Below are positions 55,625 through 64,000 of a DNA stretch of 64,000 nt, piece after piece (position 1 is the first letter of the stretch; every line of letters starts with the position of its first letter). The position numbers were made by a program, and so were the translations under genes. The notes beneath the pieces were generated by a model, which saw only the letters and a program-made list of their open reading frames with translations, had not been told where the DNA came from and did no database searches. The stretch is from Sphaerisporangium perillae. GTDB lineage: Bacteria; Actinomycetota; Actinomycetes; Streptosporangiales; Streptosporangiaceae. The DNA lies in the NCBI RefSeq assembly GCF_023276435.1, contig NZ_JALLPO010000001.1:124001-188000 (forward strand), read 5' to 3'.

Positions 55625-56817
55625 TTAGACGGTTCGGAGGGCCTCGGTGGGTTGCATGCGGGCTGCGCGTAGTGCGGGGAGCAGGCCGGCGACGGCGCCG
55701 ATGGCGACGGCGGCGCCGAGCCCGCCGCCCCAGGCGAGCGGGGGGACCACCGTGGCCCATTCCTTGACATTGGCGTAGATCGCTGTGGCGATCACGCCCA
55801 TCGCGACTCCGGCGGCACCGCCGAGCGCGGCGAGCAGGATCGCCTCGGACAGGAACTGAAGGCGGATGTGGCCCTTGGTCGCGCCGAGGGAGCGCCGCAG
55901 CCCGATCTCGGAACGGCGTTCGAGGACCGAGATGACCATGGTGTTGGCCACCCCGATGCCGCCGACGAGCAAGGCCACCGCCCCGAGCCCGAGGAACAGC
56001 CCGCTCAGCGCGGACTGCGCCGCGGCGCGGGCCACCAGAGCGGCCGACGGCCGGCTGACGCTGACCTCGCCGGCGTTCTGCGGGTTGGCCGTCGCGGCCA
56101 GCACCTTGTAGACGGCCTCGACCTGATCGGTCTGGGCCCGTACGTAGACCATGGACGGATGGCCGTCGAAGTGCAGGTACTTGCGCGCGGCCGGGTAGCC
56201 GACCAGCACCGAGGAGTCGATCTCGGGGGTCAGGGTCGCTGGGTTGAGGATCCCCGCGACGTAGAACCACATGCCGCCGACCCAGATGCGCATCCCCGGG
56301 TGGATACGGGCGATGCCGAGGCGGCTTGCGGCGGCCGAGCCGAGCACGGCGACCGGTCGGCCGGCGGTGGCGGCGTTGAGGTAGCCGCCCTGGGCGAGAC
56401 TCGTGCGCACGGCGGCGGGCAGGTCCAGGCTTGCGGCCCTGACCGTCAGGGCGTTGGTGTTGAAGCTCGGGATGTAGGGGCTGCGGTAGGCGTTGCTCTT
56501 GGTCTTGCCGGTGTGCTGGACCGTTTCCACCGGTCCGATCCGGGCGATCATCGCGGGAGCGTCGAGGGGGAGCGTGGCGTCCCCGCCCATCATGGTCTGT
56601 CCCGGGGTGACGGTCAGCAGGTTGGTGCCCAGCTTGTCGATCTCGGCCAGCAGCCCGGCCTGGGAGGAGGCGGACAACCCGAGCACCGCGACCATCGCCG
56701 CCACTCCGATGGCGATGCCCAGCGCCGACAGTGCGGCCCGCGTCCGCCGGGTGCGCAGCCCCACGCTCGCGGTGCGGGCCAGGTCGGCCGGATGCAGCCG
56801 CCGAGGAGCCGTGGTGA

Positions 56818-56821
<4 letters not shown>
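55625..56821 (-). CDS. MacB/FtsX-type ABC transporter permease
   Basis: The 398-residue protein has the MacB plan: one N-terminal membrane helix (ALSALGIAIGVAAMVAVLG), a large extracytoplasmic domain (residues 65-265) and three C-terminal helices with the FtsX motif (VANTMVISVLERRSEIGLRR, SLGATKGHIRLQFL). It forms the mechanotransmission exporter with the ATPase encoded just upstream (4-base overlap) and the HlyD-like partner. Substrate is unknown. Confidence 0.92.
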
Positions 56822-57626
<805 letters not shown>

Positions 57627-57630
<4 letters not shown>

Positions 57631-58772
57631 GTGGCCGGCACCACGATGTTCTGGCCGGCCGCCAGGCCGTCACCGGCGATCTCGACCTTGCCCGCGCTGT
57701 CGTCGAACAGCCCGAGCCGCACCGGGATCAGGCGATGGGCGCCGCCGGCCTCGACGACCTCGACCGCGTATCCGCCGCCGGCCAGCGCCAGCAGCGCGTT
57801 CACCGGTGCCGACAGGACGTTCTTCACGGTCTCCGACACGATGGACACCTGGACCGGCGCCTGATCGAGCTTCCCTGTCTCTTTCGGCTTGGACGGGGTG
57901 ATCTGGACGTCGATGGTCGTGCTGTTGTCCACCTTGGTCGCGACCTTGCCCACCGAGGAGACCACGCCCGGCGTGGTCCTGCCGTTGGGCAGCGAGATGG
58001 TCACCTTGTCACCGGCCGCGACCTGGGACTGCTGGTTCGCGCTCAGCGCGACGGTGACCTGCCGCCGGGTCGAGGAGGCGTGCACAACCACCATTCCCGG
58101 CGCCACCGAGGCGCCGCGCACCGCGGTGACCTTGGTGATCCTGATCGTCCTGGCCGGTACGAACACCGCCTGGCCGAGCGTCAGCTCCCCGGTCTCTTCC
58201 AGGCCCACCTCGTCCTGCAGCTTCTCGAGGGCGTAGTAGGTCTGCCGGCCGAAATAGGCCGAATCGGGGTCCAGGTCGTCCTTGGCGGCATACCCCAGGG
58301 CGACCAGCGCGGCGTTCAGCTGCCGGACATCGGCGCCCTCCATCCCCCACGACAGGTCCCGGTAGACCGGCACCGCGCCGTACAGCAGGATCACCGGCTT
58401 ACCGTCGACCCGGTACAGCGCCTTGCCCTGACCGGCCACCTGGCCCACCGCGGGCAGCCTCGTGACCGTGCCATCGGCCTTGTTGACCACCTGATGGTCA
58501 CCCGCGTAGCCCAGCTTCCCGTTCTCCAGGGTCCGGGCGGACAGGGTTCCCTTGGTCACCTGCGCCAGCCCCGTCGAGGGCGTGCCGGCGACCGGCGCGG
58601 GCATGGCGCGGGAACCGAACGGATCGGTGACGACGACTCCCACGCCCGCCGCGACCACGACCGCCACGACGACCGCCGACACCCGTCCGGCCCTCCCACG
58701 GCGCGGGTTCCGGCCCTTCCCGCTCGGCGGCCCGACATCCGTGTCTTCGACCGGCGTACGCGTGGTACTCAT
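57627..58772 (-). CDS. Membrane-fusion/HlyD-like protein with peptidoglycan-binding domain
   Basis: The 381-residue protein has one N-terminal membrane helix (VSAVVVAVVVAAGVGVVV), a PG_binding_1-like module (GADVRQLNAALVALGY through YALEKLQDEVGL) and beta-rich HlyD/MFP segments (VRGASVAPGMVVVHASS, VTISLPNGRTTPGVV). In Gram-positive bacteria this type of protein works with a MacB-type ABC pair to span the wall. It overlaps the lipoprotein gene upstream and the ATPase gene downstream by four bases each. Confidence 0.9.
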
Positions 58773-59389
58773 GACCCGCCTCCGGGCACCTGCCTGTTGG
58801 GGGTCATGTTCCTGAGGTTCTGCGGCTGGTACTTCGCGCAGGTGGCCTCCGCCTTCTTGAACTGTGGCGAGGTGGGGTCGGCGCCGCTGCCCTCAAGGAT
58901 CGCGAAGCCGCCGTCGGGGCCGGGGTCGGGGAACTTCGGCACGCCGTTCTCACGCATGCACTTGGCGTACTTGAGCTTGTCGGCGGAGGACCATGATTCC
59001 TGCGGACCCGTCCCATGGACGCCCTCATCGGGGGTCGGCATGTATTTCTTGCACTGTTTCTCCGCCGTCTTGAACTGCGGGGAGTTGCCGAGCGCGGCGG
59101 GAATGCCCACTCCGGGCTTGGGATCCGGGAAGCCCGGCACGCCGTTCTCACGCATGCACTTTGCGAAGACCACCGGGTCGCCCTTCCCCGTGGCGGCCGG
59201 TGTGGCGGCGGACGTCGAATCGGCCCCGGCCGCCACGGACGCCACGGTCCTGCCCGGCTGTTCGCTCCTCGCGCACGCCCCGGCGACCAGGGCGACGGTC
59301 GTCAGCAGGACGGCCGTCGCACCGGCCCGGCGCGCCCGCCCCTTCCCGTGCGTATCCCGATCGGGGCCACGACCTGTGGTGCTTCGCAT
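58769..59389 (-). CDS. Lipoprotein with two copies of a Cys-containing repeat
   Basis: The 206-residue protein has a signal peptide with lipobox LVAGAC. The mature part has two related units, each starting AKCMRENGVP, followed by a FPDP turn and SPQFK, and a second Cys (QCKKYMP, TCAKYQP). Each unit probably has one disulfide. I do not know the function; first gene of the export operon, so a surface sensor or substrate-capturing role is plausible. The ATG at 59389 has GGAGAG four bases upstream; ATG/GTG codons up to 59404 are alternatives. Confidence 0.82.
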   Translation of the reverse strand: MRSTTGRGPDRDTHGKGRARRAGATAVLLTTVALVAGACARSEQPGRTVASVAAGADSTSAATPAATGKGDPVVFAKCMRENGVPGFPDPKPGVGIPAALGNSPQFKTAEKQCKKYMPTPDEGVHGTGPQESWSSADKLKYAKCMRENGVPKFPDPGPDGGFAILEGSGADPTSPQFKKAEATCAKYQPQNLRNMTPNRQVPGGGS

Positions 59390-59604
59390 ATCGCTCTCCA
59401 TCACTCGCTGGACTTCCGGCAGGCGCCATTTCTACGGGGGCAGCGGTTTCGACAAGGTTTCGCCGCACCGCGGGCCTCGTCGGCTGAGCCCCGACATGCG
59501 GCCCGCCGGGTGAAACGTCGCGGAAACCACGGGTGGAAGATGCTGGGAGAGGTCGTCAGGGTGGTGTCGTCGGATGTGCGGATCGAGGAGGAGGGGGGCG
59601 GCGG

Positions 59605-60258
59605 ATGCGAGTGCTCGTGGTGGAGGACGACGAGGAGATGGCCCAGACGGTGGCCGTCGGCCTGCGCCGGGCGCAAATGGCCGTCGACGTGGCGTTCGAC
59701 GGCCCGGGCGGGCTGGAACGCGCACTGCACAACGACTACGACGTGATCGTGCTCGACCGGGACCTGCCCGGGATGCACGGCGACACCGTGTGCGCCGAGC
59801 TGATCACGGCCGGATGCCGGAGCCGGGTGCTGATGCTGACCGCCGCGGCGACGACGGATGATCTGGTCGACGGCCTCAGCCTGGGAGCCGACGACTACCT
59901 CCCCAAGCCGTTCGACTTCCCCGCCCTGGTCGCGCGGATCACCGCGCTGGCGCGCCGCGCCCACCCGATCGTGCCGCCGGTGCTCCGCCACGGTGACCTC
60001 GTGGTCGACACCGCGCGGCGCAAGGCCGGCCGGGGAGACCGGCGGCTGGAGCTCGCGCCCAAGGAGTTCGGCGTCCTGGAGCTGCTCCTGGCCTCCAAGG
60101 GCCGGGCCGTCTCGGCCGAGGAACTGCTCGAACGGGTCTGGGACGAGGCCGCCGACCCCTTCACCAACGCCGTGAAGATCACGATCAGCCGGCTGCGGGC
60201 CAAGCTCGGCGATCCGCCGATCATCGAGACCGTGGCCAAGAGCGGCTATCGGATCTGA
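59605..60258 (+). CDS. OmpR-family response regulator
   Basis: The 217-residue protein has a receiver domain with acidic pocket EDDE and phosphoacceptor D51 (VIVLDRDLPG), Thr and Lys at LMLTA and LPKPF, and a C-terminal OmpR-type winged helix (ELAPKEFGVLELLL, TISRLRAKL). The ATG at 59605 follows GAGGAGGAGGGG. It pairs with the histidine kinase gene 70 bases downstream and is divergent from the four-gene export operon, its probable target. Confidence 0.93.
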   Translation: MRVLVVEDDEEMAQTVAVGLRRAQMAVDVAFDGPGGLERALHNDYDVIVLDRDLPGMHGDTVCAELITAGCRSRVLMLTAAATTDDLVDGLSLGADDYLPKPFDFPALVARITALARRAHPIVPPVLRHGDLVVDTARRKAGRGDRRLELAPKEFGVLELLLASKGRAVSAEELLERVWDEAADPFTNAVKITISRLRAKLGDPPIIETVAKSGYRI

Positions 60259-60328
60259 GGCCCCATGCCCGCCGTCAGCCGTCAGCCGTGCCCGCCGTCA
60301 CCCGCCACGAACAGGAGCCGAGAAGCCC

Positions 60329-61675
60329 ATGTCGGGTAAGCGCCCGGTTCGCCGGCCGTATCTGAGGACGCCCATGTCTGTCATCACCTGGCTCGCCGGC
60401 CGCATCGCCCGTCCGCACCTGCCGCGTCGCACCGTCCGGCTGCGGATGACCCTGCTGTACGGAGGGCTGTTCCTGGTCTCCGGGGCCGCCCTGCTGGCGG
60501 TCACCTACGTCCTGATGCGCCACGCCGTCAGCGGTCCCATCAAGGCCGCCGGCTTCATACTCGCCCCTGGTACCGAGGCCGGCCGCACGCCGTCCCCGAA
60601 CCCTGAGGGTCCCTTCCTGGCGCCGCCTGACCTGCTCGGCGGGCAGTCCGCCTTCAACATTCTGTCGGCCAAGGCGGCGGCGGCTCTGGAACGCCAGCAG
60701 TCCGCCGTCCTCCAGCAGCTCCTCATCCAGTCCGGGATCGCGCTCGCACTCATGTCGCTGATCGCGCTCGTGCTGGGCTGGATCGTCGCGGGCCGCATCC
60801 TGCGCCCGCTACGGACGATCACGGCCGCCGCGCGGGACATCTCGGCGACCAGCCTGCACCAGCGCCTGGCCCTCGACGGCCCCGGCGACGAGCTCAAGGA
60901 GCTGGGCGACACCTTCGACGGCCTGCTGAGCAGGCTCGAGGCCTCCTTTCAGGCCCAGCGCCAGTTCGTCGCCAACGCCTCACACGAACTGCGCACGCCC
61001 CTGGCCCGCCAGCGGGCGCTCGGCCAGGTCGCCCTGTCCGACCCCGACGCGACGGCTGCGTCCCTGCGGGAGGCCCACGAACGGATCATCGCTGCGGGCG
61101 CCCAGCAGGAACGGCTCATTGAGGCGCTCCTCACCCTGACCCGCGGCCAGGCGGGCATCGACGCCCGCCACCCCTTCGACCTCGCCCGGCTCACCCGCGA
61201 GGTCGTCGACGCGCGGAGATCGGAGGCCGGTTTCCGGGACGTGACGATCCGGCCGTCGATCTCCGCGGCCACGGCGGCCGGTCACCGGCCCCTCGCCGAA
61301 CGTCTCGTCGTCAACCTCGTGGACAACGCGCTGCGGCACAACACGCCCGGCGGCCGGGTGGAGGTCACCACCCGGGCCGTGGACGGTCACGCCGTCCTCA
61401 CCGTCGCCAACACCGGTCCCGTCGTGCCGCCGGAAGCCGTCGAGCAGATCTTCGAGCCGTTCCAGCGACTCGGCACGGCCCGCACGGGGCGCGGCGAGGG
61501 CCTCGGGCTCGGGCTGTCCATCGTGCGGGCCATCGCGACCGCCCACGACGCGACCGTCACCACCACGGCCAGGCCGGAGGGCGGCCTGACCGTGGTGGTC
61601 ACCTTCCCGGCCATGAGCACCCACGCACCGCTCACCTCGCCCCGGCTGGAGCAGGTCACCGCACGGACGCGGTAG
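60329..61675 (+). CDS. Sensor histidine kinase
   Basis: The 448-residue kinase has membrane helices at about 42-62 and 133-154, a short extracytoplasmic segment between them (about 70 residues), a HAMP domain (158-210), the dimerisation domain with phosphoacceptor H219 in NASHELRTPL, and a catalytic domain with N box NLVDNALRHNT, and G boxes GEGLGLGLSIV. It is complete and should phosphorylate the regulator encoded upstream. The small sensor loop suggests it detects a membrane or envelope signal, such as an envelope-active compound. An ATG 15 codons into the frame could also start it. Confidence 0.93.
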   Translation: MSGKRPVRRPYLRTPMSVITWLAGRIARPHLPRRTVRLRMTLLYGGLFLVSGAALLAVTYVLMRHAVSGPIKAAGFILAPGTEAGRTPSPNPEGPFLAPPDLLGGQSAFNILSAKAAAALERQQSAVLQQLLIQSGIALALMSLIALVLGWIVAGRILRPLRTITAAARDISATSLHQRLALDGPGDELKELGDTFDGLLSRLEASFQAQRQFVANASHELRTPLARQRALGQVALSDPDATAASLREAHERIIAAGAQQERLIEALLTLTRGQAGIDARHPFDLARLTREVVDARRSEAGFRDVTIRPSISAATAAGHRPLAERLVVNLVDNALRHNTPGGRVEVTTRAVDGHAVLTVANTGPVVPPEAVEQIFEPFQRLGTARTGRGEGLGLGLSIVRAIATAHDATVTTTARPEGGLTVVVTFPAMSTHAPLTSPRLEQVTARTR

Positions 61676-61718
61676 TCCGCGCCGGCCCGCCGGGCGGTCA
61701 CCCTCGGGGCCGGCTCGC

Positions 61719-61743
61719 CCCGCTCGCGATAGACGAGAGCGGG
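61719..61743. terminator. Hairpin between the histidine kinase and the lyase gene
   Basis: CCCGCTC (61719-61725) and GAGCGGG (61737-61743) are perfectly inverted around an 11-base loop between the two convergent genes. Confidence 0.6.
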
Positions 61744-61785
61744 AATCCGTGAGAGGTCCCGATCGTGGGACGAGGCCCCGATCGG

Positions 61786-63489
61786 TCAGGAAAGGGTTCC
61801 CGAGGCGCTCGCGCGGAAGGCGGTCTTGCCTTCGGAGGTCTCGACGGTGACGCGGGAGCCGGAGCAGGTGACGTCGGGCTTGTCGGTGCCGGGGACGACG
61901 ACGGTGAGCAGCGATCCGGCGGCGGGGGAGACGACCACCGAGGCGGGCACCTTGCTCATGTAGGAGGGAGAGATCCAGCCCTGGTAGGGGTTGGTCGCGC
62001 CGCGCACCACCGACTGGCCCGAGATCGGCTTGCACGATGGCATGGCGAGCTGGACGAGCGTGGCCTTCCAGCCCGACTTGTCCTTCACCACGACGCGCCC
62101 GCCGCTGGTGGACACCGGGGTCAGCGCCGCGTCCAGGTGCCAGTAGCTGCGGGCCTTCGCGCCGGAGGGCACGGTGTCGAGCACGGCCATCAGGTCGTCG
62201 CCGTGGTTGACCAGCACCGCGCGGTTCCGGCTCACGCCGTAGGCCTTGTCGGTGAGCTTGTACGCCTGCCGGTCGTCCTTGATCGAGGAGTGGACGAGCG
62301 ATGTCGCCGTACGCCCCCGGAACGGTCTGCCCACGACGGCAGGCACGTTGTGCGCCTCGGGGGACATCGTCCAGTAGCGGTAGGCGGTCCGCTCATAGGA
62401 GTGGAACCCGGCCTCCACCAGCACGTCGTGCCCCTGCGCGTAGTACGTCACGCCCATGTGGTCCTCGTGCCCGTGGAACTTCAGGGCGGGGCCGAACCTG
62501 ATCGAATAGTACGCCGACTCGGGCTTGTCCCACGCGGTGCGGCCGAAGACGTACCCGGCCTTGAACACCTGCACGGTCTTCTTCGAGTGCTTGTACCCGA
62601 ACGGCTTGACGTCGGCGCCGCCGTCACCGATCGGCACCATGAAGCCGCTGGGCTCGGTGGCGTGGGTGATGTACCCCTCCAGTGACTCCCAGCGCTTCTC
62701 GATCTCGGAAGGCACCTTGCGGCCGCAGTCGGAGATGGCCTCCATGCCGACCTTAAGCCGCTCGTGCACGTAGATGCCGTAGCGCGGGGCCTGCTCCTGG
62801 AGCGCGCCCTGGGAGTCGATGTCGAGCTTCACCGATCCGGTCATGCGGCGGATGGCGAGGTCGGTCCACTCCTTGTGGCCGGTGCGGCAGCCGATGCGGA
62901 GCAGCGCGATGTCCTGGTCCATGCCGTGGTTGTGGCCCTTCTCGTACAGGGCCGGGTTCGACAGCATCTTGGCGTGGTCCACCAGGCTGGAGGTGAGCCA
63001 GGACGCCTTGACGTGCCGGCTGAGGCAGACCAGCACGGGGGCGCGCAGCGCGATCGGGTGCTCGTCCCAGGCGTACGAGCTGGCGCCCGAGCCGCCCCGG
63101 GGGTTGCTCTCCACCCAGCTCTTGACGAGTTCGGTGGCGCGGCCGAGCAGCTTCTCGTCCCCGGAGGTCTCGTAGTCGGCGACCAGCCGGCCGACCCAGC
63201 GCAGGGAGGAGAAGACCATGTCCCAGGAGCGGTTCTTGTACGGGCTCCAGCGCCAGTTGATCGTCTTGCCGATCTTGACGGGCGGGAGGTCGAGGAACTG
63301 CACCTCGCCCGACATGACCTGTGCCGAGGTGGGCGTGGCGGGCAGCCAGTCGCCCTGGCACTCGGCCGTGCGCTTGGCGGCGGCCGGGGCTTCGAGGCCG
63401 CCGGCGCTCGCCGGCGCGGCCTGGAGGATCCCGCCCCCGGTCAGGAGGAGGGTGATGAGAAGACCGAGGGCTCGTGTCCGGCGGCGCAC
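61786..63489 (-). CDS. Secreted heparinase II/III-like polysaccharide lyase
   Basis: The 567-residue protein has a Sec signal peptide (MRRRTRALGLLITLLLTGGG, cleavage near ASA-G at about residue 29), an alpha/alpha toroid like that of alginate lyases (about 60-330, with ALRAPVLVCLSRH and KGHNHGMDQDIALLRIG) and a C-terminal beta-sheet domain of the heparinase II/III type (KFHGHEDHMGVTYYAQGHD). NHG and HGHEDHMG supply the usual catalytic and metal residues. It likely cuts an acidic polysaccharide outside the cell; the exact substrate is unknown. GTG start with GGAAGGA six bases upstream. Confidence 0.88.
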   Translation of the reverse strand: MRRRTRALGLLITLLLTGGGILQAAPASAGGLEAPAAAKRTAECQGDWLPATPTSAQVMSGEVQFLDLPPVKIGKTINWRWSPYKNRSWDMVFSSLRWVGRLVADYETSGDEKLLGRATELVKSWVESNPRGGSGASSYAWDEHPIALRAPVLVCLSRHVKASWLTSSLVDHAKMLSNPALYEKGHNHGMDQDIALLRIGCRTGHKEWTDLAIRRMTGSVKLDIDSQGALQEQAPRYGIYVHERLKVGMEAISDCGRKVPSEIEKRWESLEGYITHATEPSGFMVPIGDGGADVKPFGYKHSKKTVQVFKAGYVFGRTAWDKPESAYYSIRFGPALKFHGHEDHMGVTYYAQGHDVLVEAGFHSYERTAYRYWTMSPEAHNVPAVVGRPFRGRTATSLVHSSIKDDRQAYKLTDKAYGVSRNRAVLVNHGDDLMAVLDTVPSGAKARSYWHLDAALTPVSTSGGRVVVKDKSGWKATLVQLAMPSCKPISGQSVVRGATNPYQGWISPSYMSKVPASVVVSPAAGSLLTVVVPGTDKPDVTCSGSRVTVETSEGKTAFRASASGTLS

Positions 63490-63847
63490 GCCAGTTCCTT
63501 CCGTACCAAAGATGGGGGCGGATCATGCTGTCGGAATCACATCGAATCGGTCAAGCCGCAGGAGTCTCTTCGGTCACATCGTTAACAAGCAGATGCGCGG
63601 GGCCCAGGGTTCTCCCAGGTGCGGTTCATGAAAAGGTGCCTCCAGGGCCGATAGCGGCCGGTTTCCGACCTGAATGACGAGCACGCTGAGGACATGGCGA
63701 ACACGAGCCCTCGACGCTGTACGGCCCACCTCCGTGACTGGGCCGCCCGCCTCATCCGCGCCACGGACGCCTGAGCGCGCTCCGGCTCAGGGTTCTCGGG
63801 GCGGCTTCCCGGGAGGCGGCGCCGCCCCGCCCGGCGCGACCGGGGCT
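63490..63847. other. Gap upstream of the lyase gene
   Basis: It contains the lyase promoter region (AT-richer at 63520-63600) and a 26-codon ORF at 63694-63774, listed separately. A short inverted repeat CTGAGC/GCTCAG (about 63769-63788) directly follows that ORF. Confidence 0.5.
63694..63774 (+). CDS. Possible 26-residue small ORF
   Basis: The predicted peptide starts MANTSPRRCTAHLRDWAARL and is basic and helical. GAGG lies only two bases before the ATG, which is poor spacing. The stop overlaps a small CTGAGC/GCTCAG hairpin. No similarity is recognised, so support is weak. Confidence 0.2.
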   Translation: MANTSPRRCTAHLRDWAARLIRATDA

Positions 63848-64000
63848 TCAGGCCTGCTTGCGGCCGGCGCTCTGCACGACCTCGAAGGACCACAGCTCCG
63901 AGCCGGTCGCGGCCGGTCCCTGCCCGTGACCGTGCCCCTGACCATGCCCGGGACCGGCCGCCTGGCCGTGACCGTGGCCTTCGGCGGCGCCCTGGGCGGC
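63848..64000 (-). CDS. C-terminal end of a His/Gly-rich protein (5' end outside window)
   Basis: The minus-strand frame is open from the window edge to a TGA at 63848 and gives 50 residues. The visible part has a His-Gly-Gln-rich run (GHGHGQ, GPGHGQGHGHGQGP) that could bind metal ions, followed by the ending SELWSFEVVQSAGRKQA. The rest of the protein lies beyond 64000, so the family cannot be told. Confidence 0.65.
   Translation of the reverse strand, partial: AAQGAAEGHGHGQAAGPGHGQGHGHGQGPAATGSELWSFEVVQSAGRKQA

Overview
The window is very GC-rich DNA from an actinomycete. Coding is dense, GTG starts are common, several promoters look leaderless, and the gene order is that of the conserved actinobacterial chromosome core: cysteine desulfurase, mnmA, methionine-synthase-like gene, ligA, gatCAB, ilvB-ilvH-ilvC, serA, leuB, ilvE, cimA. 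A WhiJ-type XRE/DUF397 pair and the general content suggest a spore-forming actinomycete. Streptosporangiaceae is my best guess, but this is inference and was not tested with a marker gene. No rRNA, tRNA, CRISPR array, insertion sequence or prophage was seen.

Layout. 1-3.0 kb: end of a membrane Ser/Thr protein kinase, then etfB-etfA with a strong terminator. 3.1-6.4 kb: an MFS exporter and a TetR repressor on the minus strand, divergent from a cysteine desulfurase across a clear operator. 6.4-9.0 kb: a divergent second ribosomal protein L11 facing a MerR/TipA-like regulator, then a conserved hypothetical gene. 9.1-17.5 kb: mnmA; a minus-strand cassette of a double-glycine leader peptide, a C39-peptidase ABC exporter and a metallo-beta-lactamase-fold protein; then a MetE-like gene, a small secreted protein and ligA. 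17.5-31.2 kb: two membrane GGDEF-EAL proteins flanking gatCAB, a VanW-family protein, a PQQ-type sugar dehydrogenase lipoprotein and a D-2-hydroxyacid dehydrogenase.

31.2-53.3 kb is a branched-chain amino acid and serine region. ilvBHC is preceded by a leader-peptide attenuator, and cimA has its own attenuator with a Leu-Leu-Ile-Ile leader peptide. Two accessory inserts split the pathway genes. One holds dacB, an FHA protein, a PadR regulator with a perfect 26-bp palindrome, the stub of a lost ABC ATPase gene, a GPH-type sugar symporter and an SseB-like gene. The other is a XylFGH-like sugar transporter with a ROK kinase, divergent from a ROK repressor. The enzymes supply the pyruvate-to-valine/leucine route and the citramalate route to isoleucine, plus serine entry through SerA.

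53.5-64 kb: a WhiJ-like DUF397/XRE pair divergent from an anti-sigma-type ATPase; a four-gene MacB-type export operon divergent from its likely two-component system; a secreted heparinase-like lyase; and the end of a His/Gly-rich protein cut by the window edge.

The two best candidates for undescribed systems are the L11 paralogue/TipA-like MerR pair (6.4-7.9 kb) and the GG-leader peptide/C39 exporter/MBL cassette (10.2-13.3 kb).
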